Source: an uncultured Shewanella sp.
GTDB lineage: Bacteria > Pseudomonadota > Gammaproteobacteria > Enterobacterales > Shewanellaceae
Assembly: GCA_947503555.1 (NCBI GenBank)
Contig: CANNEE010000008.1
Location: 124,001-188,000 of the forward strand
Reading direction: 5' to 3'
DNA: 64,000 nt
Shown: positions 45,801-56,770 of the stretch, piece by piece
How positions within the stretch are numbered: the first letter of the stretch is position 1
Layout: each line of letters starts with the position of its first letter
Translations under genes and position numbers: made by a program
The notes under the pieces: generated by a model
Databases searched by the model: none
What the model saw: only the letters and a program-made list of their open reading frames with translations
Told to the model about the DNA's origin: nothing

Positions 45801-46263
45801 ACAGACCTTTGAACAAGTTAATCATGATTTAGGTCAGTTGTTCCCTAAAGTGTTTGGTGGTGGCAGTGCATATCTTGCGATGACAGATGATGATCTGCTC
45901 GATACCGGTGTCACTATTATGGCCAGACCGCCAGGGAAAAAGAATAGTACTATCCACCTGTTATCGGGTGGAGAAAAGGCGTTAACCGCATTATCATTGG
46001 TGTTTGCGATTTTTAGACTTAATCCTGCGCCATTTTGTATGCTAGATGAAGTAGATGCGCCACTTGATGATGCAAATGTAGAGCGTTTTTGTCGCTTGCT
46101 GCAGGAGATGAGCCAAAGCGTTCAATTTATTTATATCAGCCATAACAAAATAACCATGGAGATGGCTGATCAATTAATCGGTGTGACTATGCATGAACCG
46201 GGAGTTTCACGTATAGTCGCAGTGGATATAGATGAAGCGGTGGCATTAGCCGACGCGGGTTAA
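42820..46263 (+). CDS. smc: Chromosome segregation protein SMC
   Basis: A 1147-residue condensin ATPase that works with ScpA/ScpB. The N-terminal head carries MRLKQIKLAGFKSFV and Walker A GPNGCGKSNVIDAVRW. Two long Gln/Glu-rich coiled coils flank a hinge at about 510-640. The C-terminal head has the signature LSGGEKAL and Walker B CMLDEVDAPLDD. The hinge holds an unusual Ser/Gly/Pro-rich stretch (QQGTAGDSPAVGPVSSS). ATG 42820 gives the family N-terminus; the longer frame to 42760 is unlikely. It is followed directly by zipA. Confidence 0.95.
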   Translation: MRLKQIKLAGFKSFVDATKIPFINALTAIIGPNGCGKSNVIDAVRWVLGESSAKHLRGDSMMDVIFNGSSARRPVSLASVELLFENNHGRLGGEFASYSEISVKRQVSRDGDSNYFLNGQKCRRKDITELFMGTGLGARSYAIIGQGTISRLIESKPQELRVFIEEAAGISRYKERRRDTENRIRHTRENLERLGDIRLELTSQLEKLAEQAKAAKKYRALKQDERNLHVELLAVRYQGLMAQLDNVVKEINQQQLAQAKAQTAYEKEELSLTALQAKLTHLGDDEHIERSAYYEANTQIASLEEKLLSAELRQKQAQTVLVELQEKLSRLNREIADNQAQAEQLDEQSQALEYELETQTHALQLSENTYQEQQRSLNESQLQMQSHSKQTLERKHALSLLSSELGHLQQQEAKLAAQLEQDKQVLTDAAHIEADAEIARLTELQQQLAYDIEIEDERLASVEDELILAKGQLADNNDSLQQALQQHSALEARAQVLDELLTSYSQDSDKLWQYLDIEKGWEQASSLVLGSAIHFPIADSDNSVGFVKQSEIAKTSEQQGTAGDSPAVGPVSSSINIAPWLKGVHWAENIEAGKAQLSKLKLDERVATADGYLLGHGFTLTLSGDEPSLLAFNEERLSLTQDLINIQQNISALQQSQTQYQEAYNQALALSDTIKRQLVERNTELLTLGQNIANKQQQIAHAEQQRQEASKRLSALADELTLLGEKKVEREAELAIQQQGYQQAQLDEEEWHQAIEKAKAVLDSAGRDYEAKRQAVADIKQQQIPFTTQIALNGQAYTQLKQSLKECEKQQGKLLSQREQVAHGDEPSHNELKLKLEQQLELRQIKQQKLDEIHAEQVTLQEQVDTLAISRKQQLANINQLEASCSELKLRREGLKGQADSQRLALQEEGVSSDLLADTGLSAKSEQQRQAELDKIRRSIARLGAINLAAIDEYEQQSERKRYLDEQDEDLNKALASLEDAIRKIDRETRSRFKQTFEQVNHDLGQLFPKVFGGGSAYLAMTDDDLLDTGVTIMARPPGKKNSTIHLLSGGEKALTALSLVFAIFRLNPAPFCMLDEVDAPLDDANVERFCRLLQEMSQSVQFIYISHNKITMEMADQLIGVTMHEPGVSRIVAVDIDEAVALADAG

Positions 46264-46284
46264 AAGTGGAAAACAGGGTAACCG

Positions 46285-47229
46285 ATGGAAGATTTGCAAC
46301 TGGTATTGTTTGTGTTAGGTGCGATAGCTATTATCGCGGTACTTTTGCATGGTATATGGTCTATCAAGAAAGAGAATAAGGCTAAGTCGAGTATTCGAGA
46401 TGCGCAGACTGCATCATTTGGCCAAGAAAGTGAACGACGTGACAGGGACGGCTTCGATGATTTTGGATTAGGCCCTGTTGTCGTTAAAGAGCGCAACGAT
46501 GCTTCGCCAATTCATGCTCAAGAGGTAGAGCCAATTCCTGAGATGATAGATCCTCAGCAAGCCAGTTATACTGATCCTAAACAGAGTGATGACGCAGTTA
46601 GTCAAACTTCTGAGCAACAGGAGCCAGAGTTTAGTTTAAGCGCCGAACCTAGCCCTAAACGACGTCAAGAGCCTGTCATTCGTCCTGTTGCTGCCGATGA
46701 GCCACAAGTCGAGCAGATGCCACTTGATCTTGGACAAGGGGAAACTGTCGACAAGATTGATGATAAACATGTTGAAGAGCCTCAGGAGCCAAGCGTTGAA
46801 GAAGAGGAGCTCGGTGAGCCTCAAGACGTATTAGCATTGCACCTTGTAGCTAAAGAGGGGCAGGTTATACAGGGCGCAGATCTGTTACCTTGCTTGCTGG
46901 CATTGAACTTTAAATATGGTGATATGAATATTTTCCATCGTCATCAAGATAATGCGGGCACAGGTAAAGTGATTTTCTCTATGGCTAATATGGTTAAGCC
47001 AGGTGTTTTTGACCCAGATACCATGGAGCAGTTTACCACGCCTGGCGTGGTCGTTTTCCTTACCTTGCCATGTTATGGCGATGCGTTAATGAATTTCTCT
47101 AATATGCTTAACTCAGTTCAGCAGTTAGCTGATGACCTAGATGCGCTGGTATTAGATGGTCAACGTCAGCCATGGACTGAAACCACTAAGTTTGAATACG
47201 TTCAAAGAATCAAAGCATTAAAATTGTAA
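46285..47229 (+). CDS. zipA: Cell division protein ZipA
   Basis: A 314-residue membrane protein that anchors FtsZ at the division site. An N-terminal transmembrane helix (LVLFVLGAIAIIAVLLHGIW) is followed by an acidic, Pro/Gln/Glu-rich linker of about 130 residues. The C-terminal FtsZ-binding domain (about 185-310) contains LHLVAKEGQVIQGADLLPCLLALNFKYGDMNIFH. It lies between smc and ligA, as zipA neighbours ligA in E. coli. Confidence 0.95.
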   Translation: MEDLQLVLFVLGAIAIIAVLLHGIWSIKKENKAKSSIRDAQTASFGQESERRDRDGFDDFGLGPVVVKERNDASPIHAQEVEPIPEMIDPQQASYTDPKQSDDAVSQTSEQQEPEFSLSAEPSPKRRQEPVIRPVAADEPQVEQMPLDLGQGETVDKIDDKHVEEPQEPSVEEEELGEPQDVLALHLVAKEGQVIQGADLLPCLLALNFKYGDMNIFHRHQDNAGTGKVIFSMANMVKPGVFDPDTMEQFTTPGVVVFLTLPCYGDALMNFSNMLNSVQQLADDLDALVLDGQRQPWTETTKFEYVQRIKALKL

Positions 47230-49311
<2,082 letters not shown>

Positions 49312-49328
49312 TTTTGTTATGCCTGTTT

Positions 49329-49390
49329 TATGGCTAGAAAATATGAGTCAGAGTCAGTTCAGTTATTGCGCTCTATATTTTCTAGTCATA
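49329..49390. repeat. Imperfect inverted repeat downstream of ligA
   Basis: TATGGCTAGAAAATATGAG (49329-49347) is complementary, with two to three differences, to the segment at 49371-49390. The loop is about 23 bases. No T-run follows. It could be an mRNA 3'-end structure for ligA or a small repeat. The rest of 49312-49517 shows no gene. Confidence 0.5.
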
Positions 49391-49517
49391 AACACCAGCG
49401 CGTTAATATAAAAGAGAGTGAGGTCTTAGTTTCCTTTGCGCTTAAGCATATGTAGGCTTGAAATAAGCATCTGCTGGCACCATCTCTTGTTTACAACAAA
49501 ATAAAAAGATTAATCTT

Positions 49518-49988
49518 GTGAACTTTAGTCATATCACTTGGCTTGATGATAAGGGCCATATGAAACCACCCGCCGTCCTATATTTGATGCTAGTGTTTTT
49601 GGCTAGAGGTTGGTGTGTGTTTATCATGTCGCTCACTCAACATAGTGATAGAGCTGGGCTGGTGAGATTAATTTACCCGCAAAAAGAGGAGTTTTTATTA
49701 GCGCTGGGGGCAGGACTAGGCGCTGTTTTATTTTATTTTCTCATTATTGCCGAACGAAAACGTAAACCCAGTTGGCTCAGAGGCGTGTTTAAATATGGTC
49801 TAACTTGGCTTTGGGTTTTGGTCATTCTTGATGGCATAATTTTGACGCAACGTCTTTATCACGCTCAATTTTTGTTTAACTGGAGCTTCGGAGTTGATGC
49901 ACTCTTGATTTTTTGGTGCACTATATATTTAATGAAATCTAAGCGGCTTCGCCATTATTTTGACGACTGGCAGGTTGAAAAGACTTGA
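49518..49988 (+). CDS. DUF2919 (YfeZ-like) membrane protein, GTG start
   Basis: A 156-residue inner-membrane protein with about four transmembrane helices. Features of the family are WLDDKGHMKPPAVLYLMLVFLARGWCVF at the N-terminus. Relatives are of unknown function. The frame begins at GTG 49518, and an ATG 14 codons in (49560) could be an alternative, but it would remove the conserved start of the domain. The YfeZ-type gene also lies close to the cys/lig region in other gamma-proteobacteria. Confidence 0.75.
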   Translation: MNFSHITWLDDKGHMKPPAVLYLMLVFLARGWCVFIMSLTQHSDRAGLVRLIYPQKEEFLLALGAGLGAVLFYFLIIAERKRKPSWLRGVFKYGLTWLWVLVILDGIILTQRLYHAQFLFNWSFGVDALLIFWCTIYLMKSKRLRHYFDDWQVEKT

Positions 49989-50013
49989 AGCGTTAGCTTG
50001 CTCACTTAATTCC

Positions 50014-50049
50014 ATGATCTATAGTGATATCTATGATCTATAGTGATAT
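50014..50049. repeat. Tandem 17-bp repeat upstream of the HD-GYP gene
   Basis: ATGATCTATAGTGATAT occurs twice exactly (50014-50030 and 50033-50049), with a period of 19 bases. It ends about 45 bases before the GTG start of the HD-GYP gene, so it may overlap its promoter. It could be a pair of regulator sites or a recent duplication. Confidence 0.7.
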
Positions 50050-50094
50050 ATAGAGAATTAATCTGGATCCACCTTGAAAAAGGAGTTTCGCGGC

Positions 50095-51312
50095 GTGACA
50101 AAAGCGGGCTTACCTCAATTACCTATATCAAAATTACAGATCGGTATTACGGTCAAACTTCCTCTGTCTTGGACTAACCATCCTTTTCTTTTAAATCAAT
50201 TTGAAATTAAAGAAGCGGGTCAAATCGAAATGATTAAGGGCTTAGGTGTCCCCTATGTTTTTTTGGTTAGCGGCAAAGAGGTAATTGAAAAAGCGGAAGC
50301 TGAAAATAAGCTTGCCCAGGGAGAGCAAACGAAAGAAGTTGAGAAAGAGCCTGACATTCAAAGTGAAACCAAAAAAGCGATGCGCTTGAGTCAGCAGCGG
50401 TTCATCAAATCAATTAATGATAATCGTGACATGTTTAGCAAGATTGCCAGCGATCCTGAAGGTGCGTATCGTGCATCGGCGGCCTTAGTCGAAGATATGT
50501 ATGATCAGCTTAAGGAATTTGAGCATCCGTTATTGGCTATGGTGAGCAGTGGCGATAATGATATCAGTATCACCCAACATGGCGTTTCTGTTGCTGTGTT
50601 AAGCATGATGGTCGCCAATGCATTGGATTTACCTGCAAGTGATGTGCGTGATGTGGCTTTAGGTGCGCTATTTCATGATATCGGCAAGCTTAAAGTTCCC
50701 GATGCGATAAGGCGTAAGCGCTCTGGTCTCAATGAGCATGAACAAAATTATTTAAATATGCATCCTAAGTTTGGCTTTGATCTATTGGATAAGAGTGGGC
50801 TTTTTCCGCCAGCAGTATTAAAAATCGTAGTACAACACCATGAATATATTGATGGCAGTGGTTTTCCTGAAGGACTAAAAGCCAATAAGATTCCGCTGAC
50901 TAGCCAAATAGTGAGCCTAGTTAATGACTATGAGCAGTTATTGAGCAGTATGGATGCGCCGTCGCCTCAGGTTGCCTTAGGTAACTTATTTAAAAACCGT
51001 GCCGGTAAACATGCGGAGGCTCTGGTAGCGGTATTAGTCAAAATATTGGGGATCTATCCACCGGGTACCTTAGTTAAGTTGAATGACGGCTGTGTGGGGA
51101 AAGTGATGATGACAACCCAGGAAGTGAAACAGCCTCAGGTTTGGGCTTGTGATATAAATGGTAAGTCTCCCAAGTTACGGTTTTTGGTTGATGAAGATGT
51201 ACAGATTTCCAATGTCGTAAAAGCTGAAGAATTATCAGAGCCTGCGCTTAGAGTATTAAAGGCAGATGCCGGGATCAGTTTTTATTTTAGTAGTATGCCA
51301 ACCGTGACTTAA
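50095..51312 (+). CDS. HD-GYP cyclic-di-GMP phosphodiesterase with DUF3391, GTG start
   Basis: A 405-residue protein. The N-terminal DUF3391 domain (about 1-120) is followed by an HD-GYP domain with ALFHDIGKLKVPDAI (about 200) and QHHEYIDGSGFPEGLKA (about 250). The third residue of the usual HHERxDGxGYP is Tyr instead of Arg, and GYP reads GFP. Metal ligands (HD, HHE, D) are kept, so it probably hydrolyses c-di-GMP. AAGGAG lies nine bases before the GTG at 50095; a TTG at 50074 is the only other candidate. Confidence 0.85.
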   Translation: MTKAGLPQLPISKLQIGITVKLPLSWTNHPFLLNQFEIKEAGQIEMIKGLGVPYVFLVSGKEVIEKAEAENKLAQGEQTKEVEKEPDIQSETKKAMRLSQQRFIKSINDNRDMFSKIASDPEGAYRASAALVEDMYDQLKEFEHPLLAMVSSGDNDISITQHGVSVAVLSMMVANALDLPASDVRDVALGALFHDIGKLKVPDAIRRKRSGLNEHEQNYLNMHPKFGFDLLDKSGLFPPAVLKIVVQHHEYIDGSGFPEGLKANKIPLTSQIVSLVNDYEQLLSSMDAPSPQVALGNLFKNRAGKHAEALVAVLVKILGIYPPGTLVKLNDGCVGKVMMTTQEVKQPQVWACDINGKSPKLRFLVDEDVQISNVVKAEELSEPALRVLKADAGISFYFSSMPTVT

Positions 51313-51349
51313 CCTGAGGAATAATATCAGTTATAGGTTAAGGAATTTT

Positions 51350-52171
51350 ATGTCGCTAAATTTTAAGAGTGCCACAATCATTGGGTGTGGCTGGTTTGGC
51401 TTAGCGTTAGCTAAAGCACTCGTGTCACAACAGATAAAGGTTACCGGCACTAAGCGAAGCCAGCAAGGTGCTAAAGCGCTTGAGCAATATGGTATTGAAG
51501 GCGTTGTGTTAGATCTATCCGATGAAGCGTTAGTTGCCAAGTGTGCTCAAGAAGAGCTAAAGGCAGATGTGCTTATTGTCAGTATTCCACCAGGGTTTCG
51601 CAGAGGTAATTTTGATTATCTTGCTCAGCTCACACGTCTACAACAACTGATCAATTTTGAAGATTATCAAAAGATTGTATTTATCAGCTCTACGGGAGTT
51701 TATCCAAACGTAACTGGAGAGTTTGATGAGACAGGTGCTGCGGCTTATTCCCAATCTTCAGCAATACTACTCGATGCCGAAGCACTGTTTCTGGCCCATA
51801 GTCATGGCAGAGTGTGCCGCTTTGCAGGTTTAGTTGGGCCTAATCGCCATCCTGGACGATTTTTAGCAGGAAAAGTAGCAGTCGCGGGGGCTAAAGCCAG
51901 CGTTAATTTAGTGCATCAGGATGATTGTGTCTCGGCAGTCATTTGTGTGTTAAATGCTGAGAAATCGAGTCAGATCTACAATGTCTGTGCTGCAATGCAC
52001 CCAAGCAGACAAACTTTTTACGTTGCGGCTGCAAATGCCTTGAGTCTCAAACCTCCGGTATTTTCCGATGAACTGGCTGCAGATAAACGAGTTAAGGGAA
52101 GTCGGTTGGTCGATGACTTGGGCTTTCAATACCAGTATAGTGATCCTCTTACTATGTTAGCTGCTTGCTAA
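51350..52171 (+). CDS. YeeZ-like NAD(P)-dependent epimerase-family protein
   Basis: A 273-residue extended short-chain dehydrogenase-like protein. The Rossmann motif is IIGCGWFGLALAKAL (about 9-23). The segment IVFISSTGVYP and the CRFAGLVGPNRHPGRFL stretch are typical of YeeZ/YbjT-like epimerases. The usual YxxxK catalytic pair is not evident (AAYSQSSAILLDAE), so activity is uncertain. It starts at 51350 and is followed by the DsbA-like gene with three bases to its open frame and 24 bases to its start. Confidence 0.8.
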   Translation: MSLNFKSATIIGCGWFGLALAKALVSQQIKVTGTKRSQQGAKALEQYGIEGVVLDLSDEALVAKCAQEELKADVLIVSIPPGFRRGNFDYLAQLTRLQQLINFEDYQKIVFISSTGVYPNVTGEFDETGAAAYSQSSAILLDAEALFLAHSHGRVCRFAGLVGPNRHPGRFLAGKVAVAGAKASVNLVHQDDCVSAVICVLNAEKSSQIYNVCAAMHPSRQTFYVAAANALSLKPPVFSDELAADKRVKGSRLVDDLGFQYQYSDPLTMLAAC

Positions 52172-52195
52172 GTTTTGATTGATAGGATATTTCAT

Positions 52196-52837
52196 ATGTT
52201 TGCGTTAAATCAGCGCGTTAAAGGACGCATAGTTTCCAGTTTAGCTCTGGTAGTCGGGTTATTTTGTTTAGTCGTAGGACAGGCACAAAGCCAAACAACT
52301 TATGTGGAAGGGCAAGATTATATTCAAGTTGCTGGTTTTCCAGAAGATAAGCAGCCTATGGTAAGAGAGTTTTTCTCATATAATTGTCCACATTGTTACC
52401 GCCAGGATGAGACTATTCATCAAACCATAGTCTTGTTGGGTGATGGTATTCATTTTGAGAGAACGCCTGTGGGAGTTGGCAGAAAAACTTGGGTGATGAG
52501 TCAACAAGCTTATCATTTGGGAGAAAAATTCGGTTTAACTGAGCAGGTACACAAAGCGCTGTTTAAACAGATCCAAGATCAAAGAAGACCCTTTAGTCGA
52601 ACTCAGGAGTTAAGGAGTTTTTTTGCTAAGCACGGGGTATCAAAAGATGATTTTGATAAGGCTGTGACCTCGGTGGATCTCAAACTTGCCTTAAGAAACT
52701 ACGATACTCAAACACAACTGGCGCAAATACGAGGTGTGCCATCACTGTTAGTTAATGGCAAGTATCTGATTAAGTCTAAATCTCGTAGCTCTCAAGAATT
52801 GGCCGAGCTTATTCGTTATTTAAAGGGCTTGGAGTAA
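52196..52837 (+). CDS. DsbA-like thiol:disulfide oxidoreductase
   Basis: A 213-residue periplasmic thioredoxin-fold protein. The signal peptide spans about 1-33 (VVGLFCLVVGQAQSQ). The active site is CPHC in FFSYNCPHCYRQD (about 68-71), and the cis-Pro loop is RGVPSLLVNGKYL. CPHC is the DsbA redox motif, so it should introduce disulfides. AGGA lies nine bases before ATG 52196; the frame begins earlier at a TTG (52175). Shewanella carry several DsbA-like proteins, so this need not be the main DsbA. Confidence 0.85.
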   Translation: MFALNQRVKGRIVSSLALVVGLFCLVVGQAQSQTTYVEGQDYIQVAGFPEDKQPMVREFFSYNCPHCYRQDETIHQTIVLLGDGIHFERTPVGVGRKTWVMSQQAYHLGEKFGLTEQVHKALFKQIQDQRRPFSRTQELRSFFAKHGVSKDDFDKAVTSVDLKLALRNYDTQTQLAQIRGVPSLLVNGKYLIKSKSRSSQELAELIRYLKGLE

Positions 52838-52925
52838 GCCTATTTGTGGCATTGTCGGCTCTTCGCTTTACAGCTTAGGCATCATACGTTAAGGTAACTG
52901 TAAATTTATACAGTGTTTGCTTGTT

Positions 52926-54893
52926 ATGATCCTTTATATCGCCGAAAAACCCAGTTTAGGTAGAGCTATTGCTGCGGCTCTGCCTAAACCCCATACCAAA
53001 GGGGATGGGTTTATTAAAGTGGGTAATGGCGATTGTGTTTCTTGGTGTATAGGCCATTTATTAGAGCAAGCTGAGCCCGATGCTTATAATCCTGAATTTA
53101 AACAGTGGAAGTTAGAACACCTTCCTATTATTCCTCAAACTTGGCAGTTAACCCCCAAGTCCAAGACTCGCTCTCAACTGACGGCGCTGCGTAAGCTGGT
53201 CAAGCAAGCTTCTCAAATTGTTAATGCGGGCGATCCCGATAGGGAAGGCCAGCTGCTGGTCGATGAAGTGATCGCCTATCTTGGTGTAAAAGGCGATAAG
53301 CTGGCTCAGGTAAAAAGGCTACTTATCAGTGATTTGAATCTTGCTGCTGTTAAGCGCGCCCTTGGCCAAATGCGCAGTAATAAAGAATTCGTGCCCTTAT
53401 CGACTTCGGCATTAGCTCGTAGTCGCGCCGACTGGTTATATGGTTTGAATCTAACTCGGGCTTACACTTTACAAGGACGGAAAGTCGGTTACCAAGGTGT
53501 TTTGTCGGTAGGGCGAGTACAAACCCCTGTGTTAGGCTTGGTGGTGCGTCGTGATGAAGAGATAGCAAGCTTTGTCTCTAAACCCTTCTATGAAGTACTG
53601 GCACATCTTAAAACTGAGAATGATGATAGTTTTAGTGCCAAGTGGCAGCCGAGCGAAGCCTGTAAGCCTTATATGGATGACGAAGGTAGGGTGATTTATA
53701 AAAAGCTTGCTGAAAACGTTGTTGGACGAATAACCCATCAACAGGGGGAAGTCACAGGGTTAACGACTAAGGATAAGCAGCAGAATCCGCCTTTGCCCTA
53801 TAGCCTGTCTAGTTTGCAAATCGATGGAGCAAAGCGTTTTGGCATGAGTGCCAAAGAAGTACTGGATATTTGTCAGAGTCTCTATGAAAAACACAAGCTG
53901 ATAACTTATCCCAGATCCGATAGTCGCCATCTACCTAAAGAGCAACATCAGCTAGCGCCTAAGGTGATAGCAGCAATAGCAGATGGTGCCGGTGAGTTGA
54001 TTCGAAGCTGTGATGCGCCCAATGCTAAACTTAAATCTAAGGCGTGGAACGATGCTAAGGTCGATGCCCATCATGCCATTATTCCCACAGAAAAATCGGC
54101 TGCTAGCATCAGCCTCAATACCAAGGAGAGGCAGTTATATCAGCATATTGCGCGGCAGTATTTAGCTCAGTTTTATCCTGTTTATCGTTATGCTGAAACC
54201 AATGTAGAGGTGATTATCGCGGGCGGGCGTTTTACGACTAAGGCGAAACAAGATATTGCCTTAGGTTGGAAGCAGTTATTTCCCGCCAGCAAAAACGACC
54301 AAGCTTCCTCGAACAATAATGAAGAGTTACCTCAACTGCCAAAATTGGAACTAGGGCAGATGCTCACTTGCTATCAAGGTGAGTTGCTCGAGAAGCAAAC
54401 TCAGCCTCCGAAACACTTTACCGATGCCACTCTTCTTAGCGCTATGACAGGGATCAGTCGTTATGTCACCGATAGTGAAATCAAAAAAGTGTTAAAGGAC
54501 ACAGACGGACTAGGTACAGAAGCGACTCGCGCAGGCATTATCGAACTGCTATTTAAGCGAGGTTACTTAAGTCGACAAGGTAAGAGTATTTTGGCAACCG
54601 ATGTGGGTAAGGCATTAATAGCCTGTTTACCTGAGTCCGCATCAAGGCCAGATATGACAGCTTATTGGGAGCAAATGCTCAATAAAATTAGTCGTAGAGA
54701 AGCCAGTTATCAGTTCTTTATGCAGCCAATGCTAACATCCTTAACTGAGCTCGTTACCACATCACAACAGCAACTGCCTACACAATTACAAGGAGTTAAG
54801 TCTAGTGCTCCGAAAAAGAGCTTTTATAAGCGAAGAGCAAAAAGTAAGAGTCCTTCAAAGCGAGGGGCTGCTAAAAAGAGAGGCTCAGCTTAG
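52926..54893 (+). CDS. topB: DNA topoisomerase III
   Basis: A 655-residue type IA topoisomerase. The toprim domain has MILYIAEKPSLGRAIAAAL at the start and AGDPDREGQLLVDEV (about 100). The catalytic Tyr is in LITYPRSDSRHLP (about 328). The C-terminal 35 residues are Lys/Arg/Ser-rich (KKSFYKRRAKSK), a DNA-binding tail as in E. coli TopB (653). ATG 52926 is preferred to the upstream in-frame TTG at 52917. It is convergent with the sigma-54 activator gene 25 bases on. Confidence 0.95.
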   Translation: MILYIAEKPSLGRAIAAALPKPHTKGDGFIKVGNGDCVSWCIGHLLEQAEPDAYNPEFKQWKLEHLPIIPQTWQLTPKSKTRSQLTALRKLVKQASQIVNAGDPDREGQLLVDEVIAYLGVKGDKLAQVKRLLISDLNLAAVKRALGQMRSNKEFVPLSTSALARSRADWLYGLNLTRAYTLQGRKVGYQGVLSVGRVQTPVLGLVVRRDEEIASFVSKPFYEVLAHLKTENDDSFSAKWQPSEACKPYMDDEGRVIYKKLAENVVGRITHQQGEVTGLTTKDKQQNPPLPYSLSSLQIDGAKRFGMSAKEVLDICQSLYEKHKLITYPRSDSRHLPKEQHQLAPKVIAAIADGAGELIRSCDAPNAKLKSKAWNDAKVDAHHAIIPTEKSAASISLNTKERQLYQHIARQYLAQFYPVYRYAETNVEVIIAGGRFTTKAKQDIALGWKQLFPASKNDQASSNNNEELPQLPKLELGQMLTCYQGELLEKQTQPPKHFTDATLLSAMTGISRYVTDSEIKKVLKDTDGLGTEATRAGIIELLFKRGYLSRQGKSILATDVGKALIACLPESASRPDMTAYWEQMLNKISRREASYQFFMQPMLTSLTELVTTSQQQLPTQLQGVKSSAPKKSFYKRRAKSKSPSKRGAAKKRGSA

Positions 54894-54917
54894 CCTCCTC
54901 TATAGCTTAGCTTGGGA

Positions 54918-56450
54918 TTAGCACAAACCTAATTTTTTCATTTTGCTGCGCAATGTATTGGGGTTGACCTCTAATAGCTCTGCTGCCCCCCCTGGGCCAT
55001 GTAATTTACCTCCAGTTAGACGCATAGCATGGGCGATATATTTTTTGGTCATGAGCTCTAGGGAAACCAGTTTATCGCTAGCATGGTTAGGGTCAACGAC
55101 GATAGTTTGATTGGGGGAACTTGTCGTTTCTTGGGGCTCAATTGGTGCAATAAAATCAAAGTTGAGCGGGCCCTTGGGGTTTTGAATAATAGCGCGCTCT
55201 AACACATTGATAAGCTCTCTTACGTTACCCGGCCAATGATATTGACTGAGGACACCAAGTTGGGATGGTTCAATTCTAGGTAAGCCTTCTAAGTTAAACT
55301 TGGCGGCTAGCTCTTCAATAAAGTGCTGGGCAAGCAGAGGAATATCTGTGCGCCTTTGACGAAGCGATGGGATCTCAATAGGAAATATAGCGAGTCGATA
55401 CCAGAGATCTTGACGGAAATCACCGCTATTGACCATAGCTTGTAGATTCCTGTGGGTCGCTGCTATCACTCGAATATTAAGTTCAACACTATCATGACCA
55501 CCGACACGGGTAATGGTATTGTTCTGCAGTACTCGTAATAGTCTGACTTGCACAGTTAAGGGCAACTCGCCTATTTCGTCGAGGAAGATGGTGCCGCCAT
55601 TGGCCTGTTCGAAGTAGCCGATTTTGCGGTTTTCAGCGCCAGTAAATGCGCCTTTCTCATAGCCAAAAAGTTCTGAATCTATCAGGGTCTCAGGAATAGC
55701 GCCGCAATTGACCTTAATAAAAGGTTTACCCGAACGCAGAGAAAGCTCGTGAATAGCATTGGCTATGACCTCTTTACCTGTACCCGTTTCCCCAAGCATC
55801 AATACTGTGGTGTTAAGTTTGGCAATGGACTCAACTTGCTGCATGACCTGTTTGAGTCCCGAGTGACTGCCAACGACCCCATTACCTATATCTAAGGTGC
55901 GCTTGAGTGACTGATTTTGTTTTACCAGTGCCTGATTGGCTCTCAGTAGGTTACGTCCTTTGAGGTTAAATGCGGTAATCAGTGAAAACGTTTGCATATG
56001 TGGGCTTATCATATCCGCATGTCTAGGCCTGAAGGCGCTAGTGCTTTTCGAATAAAAGCCAACAACACCTAAATGAGTGTGACCAGAAATCATTCTTAGC
56101 AAAATAACTGACTTGATATCGGGAATAACCTGGGGCGCGACAAAATGGGTCACACTATCTTGTTCGATATTGTTGTATATACGGGTGAGCGGCCAATCCT
56201 GAGCCTCAAGGGCAGAGCACATCTCTTTAGTTATCGACACTCTTTTCTCTAGAGTTGCAGCTCCCTCGTTGTTGACATGAGCAATAAATTGAATGTCACT
56301 GTGTTCCGCACGATAGATGTTGAGATAGATACCATCGATGGGCAAATAGTCTTTGACATAATCAAAGTAGCTTTGCAGTGACTCTTCTAGTTGAAGACTG
56401 CTGCATAGGCACTGAGTGGCTGTGTAATAGAAATGCTGTTCCATTTTCAT
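54918..56450 (-). CDS. Sigma-54-dependent activator with N-terminal GAF-like domain
   Basis: A 510-residue enhancer-binding protein. An N-terminal GAF-like sensor region (about 15-165) and a coiled linker precede the AAA+ domain. Walker A is GETGTGKE (220-227), the sigma-54 contact loop GAFTGA is at 267-272 and Walker B is GGTIFLDEIGE (285-295). A Fis-type helix-turn-helix is at the C-terminus (GAAELLEVNPNTLRSKMKKLG). The layout is like FhlA/HyfR. It is divergent from the porin gene. Both downstream transcription units carry -24/-12 promoters and shared upstream motifs, so it very probably controls them. An ATG two codons in (56444) is possible as the start. Confidence 0.9.
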   Translation of the reverse strand: MKMEQHFYYTATQCLCSSLQLEESLQSYFDYVKDYLPIDGIYLNIYRAEHSDIQFIAHVNNEGAATLEKRVSITKEMCSALEAQDWPLTRIYNNIEQDSVTHFVAPQVIPDIKSVILLRMISGHTHLGVVGFYSKSTSAFRPRHADMISPHMQTFSLITAFNLKGRNLLRANQALVKQNQSLKRTLDIGNGVVGSHSGLKQVMQQVESIAKLNTTVLMLGETGTGKEVIANAIHELSLRSGKPFIKVNCGAIPETLIDSELFGYEKGAFTGAENRKIGYFEQANGGTIFLDEIGELPLTVQVRLLRVLQNNTITRVGGHDSVELNIRVIAATHRNLQAMVNSGDFRQDLWYRLAIFPIEIPSLRQRRTDIPLLAQHFIEELAAKFNLEGLPRIEPSQLGVLSQYHWPGNVRELINVLERAIIQNPKGPLNFDFIAPIEPQETTSSPNQTIVVDPNHASDKLVSLELMTKKYIAHAMRLTGGKLHGPGGAAELLEVNPNTLRSKMKKLGLC

Positions 56451-56557
56451 ACATACTAAGTATTGCTAATTGAAACGATTATAGATCGTTAAATATCGTG
56501 ATTCCGTGGAGTCGGTCTAATAAAGAATAACATTAATAAAAATGGACAAAAGCAAAT

Positions 56558-56571
56558 GATATTTTGTGATT
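56558..56571 (+). promoter_or_regulatory. Variant activator motif, activator-porin region
   Basis: TGATATTTTGTGAT differs at one base from the motif TGATATTTCGTGAT found before the porin and flavoprotein genes. It is about 110 bases upstream of the activator gene and 215 bases upstream of the porin -24/-12 promoter. It may serve autoregulation. Confidence 0.4.
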
Positions 56572-56707
56572 GGGATATCATATCTTAGTTTTTATATCGT
56601 AAGCTTAAATAAGATAACTTTGTGGTTGTTTTGCTTATTTTTACTTGTCTAACCTTAACTTTATTAAATTTAGTTTTATCGTCGTGTTATATCAGGGTAT
56701 TAAATTG

Positions 56708-56721
56708 TGATATTTCGTGAT
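56708..56721 (+). promoter_or_regulatory. Putative upstream activator site for the porin
   Basis: TGATATTTCGTGAT, preceded by TTG, lies 63 bases before the -24 element of the porin promoter, a normal distance for an enhancer site. The 16 bases from 56707 (GTGATATTTCGTGATC) recur exactly upstream of the flavoprotein gene at 58216-58231. Confidence 0.6.
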
Positions 56722-56770
56722 CTGTTGAGGCGTGTCAACAAAACTTATGCTTTAGCTTTAATTTTTATTG

